Shown here one piece after another: positions 1-12,600 of a DNA stretch of 64,000 nucleotides (positions are counted from its first letter, which is position 1; each line of letters begins with the position of its first letter). The translations under genes and the position numbers were made by a program. Under the pieces are notes generated by a model. That model was given only the letters and a program-made list of their open reading frames with translations. It was not told the DNA's origin and made no database searches. The stretch is from positions 1,376,001-1,440,000 of the forward strand of contig OZ020265.1 in assembly GCA_963971285.1 (NCBI GenBank). The letters are read 5' to 3'. This DNA comes from Astropecten irregularis. Lineage: Eukaryota; Echinodermata; Asteroidea; Paxillosida; Astropectinidae.

Positions 1-460
1 TTATTCAATTTTCGATGACTTAAATCAATTCAGTCAGTTTCCCTTGTGGTTATTTGATGATTATATTCATTAAAAAGCAGTATCCTCTTTGAGTGATCCC
101 CCATGTACCATTCCCAGGTTTCAACATTGCTGCGCGTATTGATGAAATGATCCTTGGAATATGGCGGTGTGTGCGTGGTTTCATGGCTTCTGACTGCCAA
201 ATGAACAAAGATAATTGACTATTAGGGACACCAACGTACAGCTGGATAGCTCAGTTGGTAAAAGCGCTTGTACGGTATTCCGGAAGTCACTGGTTCAAAT
301 CCCGATCCAGTCAATTTTTCTTTGTTCACTTTCAAAGATAATTGACTATTAGTGACACCACCAACATAGGGCTGGGCAGCTCAGTTGGTAAGAGAGCCAG
401 TATGGTATTCAGGAGGTCACTGGTTCGAATCTCGCTCCAGTCAATTTTGAAACTACTTAC
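1..460 (+). repeat. tRNA-derived SINE-like element (SINE-A) with two tRNA-like units
   Basis: A block carrying GTGATCCCCCATGTAC and GGTTTCATGGCTTCTGACTG leads into two tRNA-like units near 241-320 and 361-450. Each has an A box (TAGCTCAGTTGGTA type), a B box (GGTTCAAATCC or GGTTCGAATCT) and then CCAGTCAATTTT. The second unit repeats part of the linker before it. Lies in the ILVBL intron after exon 10. Confidence 0.8.
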
Positions 461-615
461 GTGTTCGCTTCTTCTTTTTCCACATCCCGTTTTTTGAGAA
501 GCAACGGCCACTCAGGGTCACAGCGGTATGACCCTAAGGCCTTCTGAAGGTCAGCTACAAATGACCCAGGGTCACCTTGTATGGCCAGAGTAGGAGTCCA
601 GATCATGTCTGCATT
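461..615 (-). CDS. ILVBL: ILVBL exon 10 (last one visible)
   Basis: Acceptor TAG at 616-618, donor GT at 459-460. Reads [19 protein letters not shown] and ends in phase 2. This matches the NSDIFWKPQEAVQGDVGSF region of the human protein. An upstream-looking CAG seven bases into the exon is out of phase, so the TAG acceptor was chosen. Confidence 0.88.
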
Positions 616-3600
616 CTAGATGGACAATAGGTATCAAAACAGAAACAGGTATAAATACAATCAAATTCAATATTAGATACTATTACAGGGCTCGAAATAT
701 CCACTAGACCGTGGACAGAGTCTAGTAATTTCAGTGTCGGTCTAGTAAAGTGTGTACTGCACTAGTCCGGCTGTCAAGTGATTTTTTTTCCTTGCACAAT
801 TGAAATGGTGCTTAAATTGATGATTTATGGCTCAATATTGCATACAATTACAGTTTTCCTATGTTGAATGTCACAGGTCCAGTGAAAATAGTTCAGTTCT
901 AGTAAAATGCTTCAATTACTAGACCTGCTGTCCAGTGTTTTTTTTCACGAGCCCTGTATTATCCCTGGTCATTAGGCCATAATTTACATTCCTGAAACCA
1001 TCTCAACTCCCTGGGGAGCATACAACCCTCCTGGCTACCGCATTTAGTGCACCGAGGCTAATCAAACCACAAAGTCATCTCTACCCTCACATGTACCCAT
1101 TTACACCTGGGTGAAGAGGGGCAATATTTGCAAAGCGTCTTGCCCAAGGACGCAAGGACCATTAGCCCATGTCTGGATTCGAACCCACAAACTGAAGATT
1201 GACCACAGGATCTTGAGTTCGATACTCCAGACCACTAGGCCCCAGTACCCCAGTTTGTACACAAACATTTGCAGACAAGGATGATGTTTCTTGTTCTTTA
1301 AATCATTATAACGAACGACCACTGTAACAGACAATATCTGTGCATCCTGCCATGTTTGTAATAGCAGCGTTACGCAATAGTGACAAATCTAAACAGCATT
1401 GATAGAAGACATACCTTGAGAAGTTGTGATCTATTACGATTGACGGCTATGACTTTGGATCTACGGCTTAGATGTCTACCATACGACAAACGGAAGTCAC
1501 ACACAGTTCCTGAATAACAGAAATAAATCCATACAAAACAATGGCTATGGCTGTTGTCTTTGGCTTAGAATTTATCCTTATCTAATAAAAAAAATAGGAG
1601 TAATGAACTGGTGCAAACTGCTCATTAGCCAAAATAATGACTTGAAATTTATTTGTATTTTCACGAGCATATTCTTGTCCTCTTGACATTTAGCCTTTGA
1701 AAAAGATCCTGCTAGGATCGAAATGCGTCAGGCCCTAACTCCAAGCAAAAAACAATAGGTTGTTAGAAATAAATTATCTTAATTAATTATATCATTGTGC
1801 CTCCTTAAAAACACAACAACAACAACGTTTTAAGTCTAGTATCCTGTCTCTAAACATGAATTTCATGCAGAAAACAACACAAAATGTTGTAGTGTGTGTC
1901 CATATGATAATATTAAAACAAAACCATAAAGATTTTTTTAAACAACAAGGGAAAATAACTAGACTAACTTTAAAGGAAGCGTAGGATTTGCAAAGATGTG
2001 CGTTTTGGCTGAATTTGGTATTTAAACAGAAGTGAAGGTCTTAAACTTCATTACAGACGTTATTTCATGTACCTTTTAACGCTTTGTTCATCTGGATAGC
2101 AGAAATACGGCCGAAATAATCTTGCCCCCTCCGAATCCTTCACGTTAAACCTCGCTTTCGAAATGCTACTAAATCGTTTGGACGAACAATCTTTTTAAAA
2201 GGCACTAAATTTTGACTTCCAGCATCTGATGAACCAAGATTTCCCATGGTGACTGTTTGCACTGTTTACGAACTGTTGAGTCCATTTTTTGTCTCAAACT
2301 CAATAATATTTTTTTGTAGGCCTTGCAAATCCTGTACGCTGCTTTTAAATCATGGAAATTAATCGTGAAAAAAAAACACAGGTTATCAACTTTGATGCTG
2401 AATTGGTAGACCAGAAACATAATTTAAATTTTGGCTGACCTGCTAGTATGACGACGTCAGCTTCGCGTAGAGCATCACGTCGTCGCTGCCTGATGTGATA
2501 GGGACTGTCCCTTCCCAGCATGCCCCGGGCCATTCCACCGAGAAAACAGGGTATACCCATCGCCTGCACGAAAAATAAATACATCATTTGGTCATTAGAG
2601 GTAAGACTTACAAGCCTAACAGCTAATCAATATATAATGACCTAGGGCCAATTTCATAGAGCTGCTTAAGCACTTCATTGATCAAACGGGATTACCAACC
2701 AAATTTTCATGTGATGTTTACTGCTTTTGACTTGTATTAGACCATTATTTGCTGAACGTAACATTCACAAGGAGTTATGAGTGGCATACTGATTTTATTA
2801 AACAAGGTTTTAGTGCTTAAGCAAATTTAACTGCTTAAGCAGCTCTATGAAATTGGCCTCAGGCAATGGCCAGGGGCACCAAAGCAATGACCAGGGCTCA
2901 AGAAAATGACCAGGGCTCAAGGCAATGACCAGGGGCACCAAGGCAGTGACCAAGGGCATCAAGGCAAAGACCAGGGCCACCAAGGCAATGACCAGGGCCA
3001 CCAAGGCAATGACCAGGGGCTTACCTCCAGAGATTTCCTGACTTCTTCAACTGGAGTTGGAGGTAGAGTAACCTGACTTCCCAAGACGATGACTGGTTTC
3101 TTGGCAATGCTCACCATCTCAACAGCTTTTTGCACTAAAAGGAAAGTTCGAAAGTGGAAATCTCAATTAAGAAATTTGTCTTTTCACGCCAAACTTGATG
3201 AAATTGATAGAACTTTCTACTAGAAAACCATACCAGAACTTTACCATCTGAGCTATCCAGCCCTATAATAGGGCCTTCTTTCTCAACATGTTAAGGGTAG
3301 GCTATATTTTCAAGAGATTTGGTCTGGTACCTTGTTCAGCGGATGCCATTGGTTGGTGGACCGGTAGGGGAGCAATCTCACGTTCCTCCCAAGCACCAGC
3401 GAAGATATTGTTAACATAAGTATCCAAATAGCTGCAAATCAATTCACAGACAAAAATACAAAATTAATACTTGGATCACACATGCATAGAAAAATAATGT
3501 ATAGAACAAGTATTATACACATTACATTAGGGTATCCCTTGCTTTGGATTTCAAAAACCAAGATTCTAACGTGATTACTTTGTGTAAAGTAAACATTTGG

Positions 3601-6600
3601 AAATGGATATTGAGAGGTCAAAGGTCATGGTTGGTACTCACAATGAAACAATACTTGCTAAGATTCCTACTTTACTTCCACTGGTACCCAGCTCCTTCTT
3701 GACGAGGTCATAACTGTACAGTATATCAATGGGAAGCTCGACGAACACCGGTCCTGTTGATAAGCAAGAAAGAAAAGACAATAAGCAAATAAATGTCATA
3801 CTAGTGCTCTACCATCTGAGCTATCCAGCCCTATGATGGGGCTTCCCTATAGTCAACTATCTTTGCTCAGGGTGCCAGTCAGAAGCCATATAACCCATTA
3901 ACTGCCATGGATACCAGTGCTCTACCATCTGAGCTATCCAGCCCTATGATGGGACCTCCCTATATTCAACTATCTTTGCTCAGGGTGCCAGTCAGAAGCC
4001 ATATAACCCATTAACTGCCATACAAGTGCTCTACCATCTGAGCTATCCAGCCCTATGATAGGGCCTCCCTAAAGTCAACTATCTTTGCTCAGGGTGCCAG
4101 TCAGAAGCAATATAACCCATTAACTGCCATACCAGTGCTCTACCATCTGAGCTATCCAGCCCTATGATGGGGCCTCCCTATAGTCAACTACCTTTGCTCA
4201 GGGTGCCAGTCAGAAGCCATATAACCCATTAACTGCCATACCAGTGCTCTACCAACTGAGCTATCCAGCCCTATGATGGGGCCTCCCTATAGTCAACTAC
4301 CTTTGCTCAGGGTGCCAGTCAGAAGCCATATAACCCATTAACTGCCATACCAGTGCTCTACCATCTGAGCTATCCAGCCATATGATGGGGCCTCCCTATA
4401 GTCAACTACCTTTGCTCAGGGTGCCAGTCAGAAGCCATATAACCCATTAATTGCCATACCAGTGCTCTACCAACTGAGCTATCCAGCCCTATGATGGGGG
4501 CCCCTATAGTCCCCCTAACCCTAACCACCTACTACACAAGATCTGTTTACCACACATTACCACAGTCTCACAGGGGGACTGGATCATAAACCACGCATTG
4601 CCACACAAACCACACTGTGGTGTATTGTGGTATTCAGGATACCACACTTACCACAGGACAAACCATGTGTAGTAAACTGTGGTATGTATGTGGGTTAGGG
4701 TTACAGCCATAAGTAGGAAGTTGTGGCTTACCTGGTGTATCTGACTGGGCTACGGCTATGGCTTTGCGTATCGTTGGTACAATGTCCCGTACACAGGAGA
4801 TACTAGCACAGAACTTACACAGCGGCTTAAAGAGGGACATCTGGTCTATATCTTGCAGTGCTCCACGACCCTGCCATTCAAATAACATAGTTATTAACAT
4901 AGTCATGTCTGAATTAACAGCTATGGCTTAGAATTGTACACGAGTCTATGGAAAGCAATAGCCAAATAATTGGGCTAGATGATATTTAAAGGCTATGGCT
5001 GTGGTTATGACTGTTAATAAGGGCATTTCTTTGTGAGGCCTACTCTATGCTTAGATCTGCTAAGCACAAAGATTTGCTAAGCATGAAAAGTCATCCTTGA
5101 TCAAACAGGATCACCAACCAAATGTTCATGTGATGTTTACTGCTTTTGACTTGTATTCGGCCATTGTTTGCTGAGCATATCTTCCACAAGGGGTTTTGGC
5201 TGGAATACTGATTTTATTTGTCAAGGTTTTTGGTGCTTAGGAAAATTTTGGTGCTTAAGCAGCTCTATAAAATTGGCCCAGGCTGATCAATCTCAATTGC
5301 TAAGCAACATGTGATGTCACAATACAAGTTACTACGGTGATATGACCAACTTAACCTAAACATAAACCACAAAGCTTTGTGAAATCAAATAACAAAATTA
5401 ACATATCCGCCCACCTTTAGCATGCTCGCTGCAGCTCCGCCCATCAATAGGACAGGACTCTCAGCCATCTGCGCATTCTTCACGGCTGTGATGGTATTGG
5501 TCAGTCCAGGTCCAGCAGTTACTATGGCAACACCGATTTTACCGGACAGGCGGGCCACAGCGTCAGCGGCGAAGACGGCAGACGCCTAATGAAATATGAC
5601 ATTAATTAATACATAATTAATTGATTAATTAATTTCTTCTCTCAGTGTGATTCTGGAAATGATAAACTTGTGGTGTTTTGTAAAAAGGGTTCTGTATTAC
5701 ATACATGTAGAGAATCATTTGTACAAATGCACTCATTGAAAAGTGAATAAACAAACATTGCCTGGAAGAGGATTCGAACCAGAAACCTACGGAATACCGT
5801 ACCGTATACTGCCTTAAAGTTGCTTGAATCAATGCAAAATTGAAGTTTTTCTTTACATTGCATTCCAACAATTTCTTTTAGTTAAAATAAATATATTACA
5901 TGTACAGGTGTATGTATTACTATCGATAAAATGATCCTTGGGGTATGGCGGTGTGTGCGTGGTTTCATGGCTTCTGACTCCCAAACGAACGAAGATAATT
6001 GACTATTGGGGTCACCACCAATGCAGGGCTGGATAGCTCAGTTGGTAGAGTGCCTGTGTACAGTATTCAGGAGGTCACTGGTTCAAATCCCGCCCCAGTA
6101 AATTTTTCTTTGTTCACGTTTCAAATTACTTAAATTAACCAGTCAGTTTCCCTTGTGGTTATTTGATAAGGGAGGTTTAATACACATTTTTAGTCAGTTA
6201 TATTTGTACAGTGATTTTGCTGATAAAAGACTTAGGTAGGACATGTACAATCTTCAGTTGCCATGAATGAGGATGATATGATATCTGTAACGGGAATGAA
6301 ATGTCTACACATGTAGTTTGCCAATGACTTAACATTATGCGTGTTAACACCTTTGCTCAAATCTCAGCTATTTCATGTATTTCATCCACTTTGGTGTGTG
6401 GATCGGTTTGCGGAAACACCATGTAAGAATCGTTCGTACTTTTGCACTCCCAACTATTTCGTTCGCACTTCTCGTAAGGTCTCAACGTTTCAACTAGCCT
6501 GCTCTAGTCATCATCAGGAGATTTTATGCACTTTGTTGAGGCCATGATCTGTGCACATGTACATGTACCCAGAGTGAAACGGCAATGCTGATTGATGATA

Positions 6601-9600
6601 TCTCAATGTATCAGGGCTTGAATTTCATTAAAAAAAAAAAAACTCTGGACAGCAGGTCTAGTAATTGAAGCATTTTACTAGACCTGAACATTTTTCACTA
6701 GACCTGTGGCATTCATGTACATAGGAAAACCAAAATTGTATGCAATATTACGTCAAAGCTCATCAATTTAGGAACCATTTTAATTGTGCAAGGAAAACAA
6801 AATCACTAGACAGCCGGACTAGTGCAGTACACACTTTACTAGACCGACACTGAAATCACTACACTCAGTCCACGGTCTAGTGGATAATTCAAGCCCTGCT
6901 TATGATGTATTACTTGCATGTCATTGTTTTACACAATGGTTTCTTATCATTTCCTGTACACGTTATCTATTATTCAATACCTCCATTGTTGGGAATACTA
7001 TCTACATGTACAATAGTTGCAGCATGTTATCAGCTTCAGCTTACAGTATTACTGCAACAAACTGCAGGCCTTGATTTTTAAGGAGAGTGAGAGTGATCAC
7101 TCTCCTCCGCTCTCCTTAATGTTTTCCAAGGCGAGTGAAAAAAGGAGCTTCTTAACTATTTAAGGAGAGCTGCCCTTTTTTCAAAACATTACATACAATT
7201 TTCCAGCTGATATCTAGCCTACCCTTTACAGTACGGAAAATAAATAGTAATTTTTGTTGTGTAAATAATCCTTTTTCTACAGGACAAGCAAAAGATTGCA
7301 TGTTCTATTTTTCTGATACCGAACACTTGCGAAAACTTGGTTTAGCAAGAGCTAACTGCTCTCTTTATTCACGAGTATGAGTAGGCCCTACAGTACGTTG
7401 ATTTAAGGATTTGGATTTACAGCTCAAACTTAATTTTTGTTAGTGAGAGCAAATCACTCTCCTAAATTCTCGATGTTGATTTGCAGCTCTCCTCATTTTT
7501 ATTAAAATGAAAGCCTGAAACTGCTGTCTGGATTGTACTGATTACAATATTGTGATTTAATATTCATAATTTATGCTAATCATACACACATGTATGTATA
7601 CATGATGTAGGCCTATTGTTTGTTTGTTTGTTTGTTGGTGTGTTTGTTTGTTTATTTGTTCATTGAATGTATAGAGGGTGTGCACTGTGCAGTCACGTGA
7701 TCAGGACGCCATTTTGGACCGCAACGCAGTACATATTTATGTATAATGCACGTGTACGTACAGTGTATGTAACCCACATGTGTTCGCGTAGCTTGCAAAT
7801 CAACTGGACCCGTACGCAGACGTGCGTGCATATAATGATGCTGTCTGGTACGTACGACTGCGCGCATACGCGACGTGCGTGCGTACGCGTGCCGTCCAAA
7901 ATGGCCGATAAGCTGTCAAGTGACGTCACGTGCACGCTCTCTATACTCAAATGTCAGGCAACATGTGGTAGGCCTACTCTTTCTGTTCCATGTTTTCTGC
8001 TGTATTTCAATAGTGACAACAATTGATAGTATGCAATACTGTTGGAGGTGGGAGGGGTCAGGGGATCAGGGGAGAGGGTCGAGGTATGGTCACTGGTGGG
8101 GTCAGGGTAGCGGGAGGGGAGGAATAGTGAATATTTTTCAGCATAATGAATAGCGCTCCGCACTTGTGCTAAAAATAGCAGGCTAAATGCTGTGACGTCA
8201 CACCGGATCTCAGACAAACATTGAAACCATGCAAACGTGTGGTGGATGCGTCTCGCGGGCCGCACAAAAATCAATGGTGGTTGCCCACCCTATAGCTTGA
8301 AGCAATAGAGACAACCAATGATAAAGTACAATGTACTAACCCACATTCAGCCTTCATTCGTTCATTACATTAATTAATGTAGATGTATTAAACATCTGTT
8401 TTCTGGGAAACTGAGTAACATATATATATGCTCTCGAGAATCAATCAAACTCAATTAAAAATGGACGATATTCTCTGTATATAGTACATGTATGATGTTT
8501 GTTCCTTTGTTTTTATTGTTTGTTGTACAGTTGACATGTACTTTTGAAAATTTATTAACATTGCCAATGATGGTCCATGGCTCGAAATATCCACTAGACC
8601 TTGGACCGAGTCTAGTGATTTCAGTGTCGGTCTAGTAAAGTGTGTAACTGCACTAGTCCGGCTGTCTAGTGATTTTGTTTTCCTTGCACAATTAAAATTG
8701 TGCCCAAATTGACAATTATGGTTTTCCTATGTACAAGAATGCCACAGGTCTAGTGAAAAAAGTTCAGGTCTAGTAAAATGCTTCAATTACTAGACCAGCT
8801 GTCCAGTGCTTTTTTTCACGAAATTAAAAAGCCATCCTCTTTGAGTGATCCCCCATGTACCGTTCCCAGGTTGCAGCATTGCTGCGCATACAATGAAATG
8901 ATCCTTGGGGTATGGTGGTGTGTGCGTGGGGTTTCATGGCTCCTGACTGCCAAACGAACAAAGATAATTGACTAGGTATAATTTTCGCAGTTTGCAAGTT
9001 TGCACAATGGCTCTTTGGAATGAGTAACAATAGACCCATTGTCTTACCTCATGCCTTGTGTCGATGACGCGGATACCTTGTTTGTCAGCTGCAACATTGA
9101 CGGGAGAAATATGACCACCACAAAGTGTGAACATGAAAGGCACACCATGGGCCTTCAACGTCTCCGCTACTAGCTCACCTCCATGTCGCTTAGAATCTGG
9201 ATCCGCCTACAAAACAACAAGAAAATAACTTTGTGTGAAATTCTTAGTTGTTACTGTAAATCAAGCTACAGAAGCCTTGCCCTGTATTTACTTATTAAAG
9301 GGAGCAGAGGATTTGCAAAGATGTGCTTTTTGGCTGAATTTGGTACTTAAACAGAATTGAAGGTCTTAAACTTCCTTACAGATGTTGTTTCATGTACCTT
9401 TTTATGCTTTGTTTATCTTGATAGCAGAAATACGGCTGAAATAATCTTGCCCCCTCTAAATCCTTCATGGGTACACCACGTTTTCGAATTGCTACTAAAT
9501 CCTTCGGACAAACGATCTTTTTAAAAGACACTAAATCTTGATTTGCTTGAAAAACCCAGCATCTGAAGAACCAAGATTTCCCATTGTGACTGTTTGCACT

Positions 9601-12600
9601 GTTTACGAACTGTTGAGTTCATCTTTTGTCTCAATCTCAATATTTTTTTTTTTTGAGGCCTTCCAAATCTTGTAGTTATACGCTGCCTTTAATGATTTTG
9701 ATGTGAACTTTCAAAATAGTTAAAGCAAAAGTTTAACAACTTCAATATAGGGCTCAGGTAACTGGTTCTATTGTTAATTAGCCTACTGTACTGTTGCTCA
9801 GGAAAGTGTTAAAATTTTGAGAATTTCAAAACTAATTCGGTAGTCAAGTCTTTGTTTCTTTTTCTTTAATACATTTCATTTTATTTCATATTAGTGTTTA
9901 CATTTAAAATGCAAAGTTTACATTTTTAAAACCTAGTTGCAAGAACAAAAGAAACTGAAGAATAAGAGTAAGTTCAAACATGGAGAAAAAAAGACATTTG
10001 TCGGAGTAAAAATAAGGCAGTGTAAATTTTGCCGGCACCAGCATTCTTCCTGCAAAAGCTATTTTGCCGTTCCCTTATTCTGATTGGCTGATTCGTACTC
10101 TTAGTATTAGAATGTACCTCCGGCAAAATAACCTTTTCATTTTTTTAGAGAAAGAAGGCCGTCATGACATATCAGGAATTGGCCAAAGATCAATTGATGC
10201 TATTGCTCGTTGCGATATCCCACAACAACGCAATGCATCATGGGGTGGTAAAAGGGGCATCTCGTTCACGTCAAGATTAGTGGATGCGCCCTATAAAGGG
10301 CGCCCTCTGTTGAAATAACCGATCGACAATAGGGTCTATGAATGATTGATGGTGCCGGACAAAATGCCTAAAATTTATGAAAATGTCAATATAATTTCTA
10401 GCTAAAGAAAACATTATCATTATAAAACCATGAAGTACTATATTCTTTTACTAATACTTTAGACAAAAATAACGGCGATTGTGGGTTGACGGGATCCCAA
10501 AACACATTGATTTTTTTGGCTCTGAACTAACTTCTACTCCTCAAAAATGATACTTTTGACTTTCAGCAAATGTTCCTAGGTCCTTAAAAGCCTACATTGA
10601 AGAAATTTGTTAAACATTTCAGGGTTAAAATTCAATTTTCTTACGCGCTTCTTGTAAACTTTAAAACAGACCGTCTGATCGCGTGAGGCCATTTTGTCTG
10701 GTCTGGTTAGTCTAGTGCCCAGACCCAACAGACCAAGAGTCCTCAAAATGTCAGAGTGGAAACCAGACTATTCTCGTCTGCGGCCGTCCGTGCGGCGGTG
10801 AAATGGTACAATCTTGGTTACCGTTTTTACCCCATAATTTCCCTCAAAAATCAAAGCCCTGCCCTCTTTCCAAAAATTTAAGCTTGGTAATTATAGAGGA
10901 GGAGACCAACAAAGTATATGTAGGTAAGTTACTTTTCAAATAGTAGTTTCCTTTCCTTTATAGTTTTAGGACCCGTTAACCCACAATCCCCAAAATAACG
11001 AAAGGTAAGTAAGAAAAACTATCAAGATGTAATAAACTGATCAAATTATTTCGGCGATTGTGGGTTGACGGGATCCCAAAACACATTGATTTTTTTGGCT
11101 CTGAACTAACTTCTACTCCTTAAAAATGATACTTTTGACTTTCAGCAAATGTTCCTGGGTCCTTAAAAGCCTAGATTGAAGAAATTTGTTAAACATTTCA
11201 GGGTTAAAATTCAATTTTCTTACGCGCTTCTTGTAAACTTTAAAACAGGCCGTCTGATCGCGTGAGGCCATTTTGTCTGGTCTGGTTAGTCTAGTGCCCA
11301 GACCCAACATATCAAGAGTCCTCCAAATGTCAGAGTGGAAACCAGACTATTCTCGTGTGCGGCCGTCCGTGCAGCGGTGAAATGTTACAATCTTGGTTAC
11401 CGTTTTTACCCCATAATTTCCCTCAAAAATCAAAGCCCTGCCCTCTTTCCAAAAAATTAACCTTGGTAATATAGAGGAGAAGACCAACAAAGTATATGTA
11501 GGTAAGTTACTTTTCAAAAAGAAGTTTCCTTTCCTTTATAGTTTTAGGACCCGTAAAGCTACAATCCCCATTATTTCCAATAACAATACAATTTACAAAT
11601 GGCCTATGGCAATACAACGTATCCTGCAGTTATCGGTTTTCGCTCCGATAACAGGAAAGTTTCTCAAAAATGAAAACGAAATGGAATATCAGAAAATCAC
11701 TCCTCACACCTTTCAACTGGACACTTCCAGATTATTATCTGTAAAAATCCTTGAAGTTCAAGTCTTTTCTTTGAAAATATTGTCCGTCATTTACAGGGAC
11801 ACCAATTCGGCTATGTAAACGCGACGTCATGTGTTTTCACCCCCTTAGCTGAGCGGCAAAGTTCATTGACATCGGGGTAGCTATGGCGCACCAAGTCACT
11901 CAAAAACGGCTGGAATATTGTCCTGACTCGATTCTTCTTACTAGGTCAATTGAGTTTATTTTAAAAAGGTTCTAAAACAGTCTTGATTCCAAGATTGTGA
12001 ATTATAGATAATTTATCAACAATATCATGCATGACATATTTAAAGGCAAATAAAATTAAATCTAATTGTTTATCTTGATGCGAAATATTGTCACAGCATT
12101 TTTCATAATATCTGGCATCATTATGAGAGGCCTAAACATGGATACATCAGCTTATCAAAGTAAAAATTTAAAGGAGAAAAACAAAACACTGTCACTCCGA
12201 TGAGAGAAAGACTTTAACACTTTTGTCTCGTTGGCACGCCATAAAAACCCAGATCGCAACGGGATCACGTGACCTGCCGTCTGACATCAGAAGAATGAAA
12301 GTTGCTTGAGCAGACGACAGTTTAGTTTGGAATATTTGACCACATATTGTGTCTTTTATAAACGTTTGAACATTAGCCTTAAAATGCATTAGTAATATAC
12401 ACCCAAAATCACATAGTTTTTAACTTTTGAGTATCACTCACGACTGGAAACTTTATTTTCAACATCCTGAATGTTGGAGATAGCCCTGAGTGTAGTCATC
12501 ACTTCAGGGATACTGATCACAATGAATCTCGCACGATTTCGCGGTAAACGGGAGTCGAATTTGGGGAGCGAAAACACATGTCGGGTGAAAACACATGACC

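Larger units (their letters stand above)
3230..4505 (-). repeat. 109-bp tandem array derived from the tRNA-like SINE-A head
   Basis: Starts of GCTCTACCA lie at 3806, 3919, 4028, 4137, 4246, 4355 and 4464, giving spacings of 113 then 109 bp repeated. A lone partial unit is at 3230-3290, before exon 6. Read on the minus strand, each unit is the SINE-A linker (GGCTTCTGACTGGC, TTGACTAT) plus GGGCTGGATAGCTCAG, i.e. the A-box half of the tRNA-like region without the B-box half. The main array lies in the intron between ILVBL exons 4 and 5. Confidence 0.85.

Noticed and set aside
241-450. Cloverleaf-like tRNA sequences here and at about 6027, 14362, 34182, 37737 and 62320
   Set aside because: They have A and B boxes and a pairable acceptor stem, but the anticodon arm is poor, copies differ at many positions and all share the same non-tRNA flanks. 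They are parts of SINE-A, not tRNA genes.
7667-8026. Overlapping frames on both strands around 7650-8270
   Set aside because: They fall in the CG-rich TIR element at 7675-7945 and a truncated MITE; frames on both strands simply reflect few AT-rich stops.
11113-11310. 65-codon frame, similar to one at 58960-59148, inside the 515-bp element
   Set aside because: The third copy (10474-10991) has an in-frame stop and the N-terminal parts differ by frame, so the similarity reflects shared repeat DNA, not a protein.
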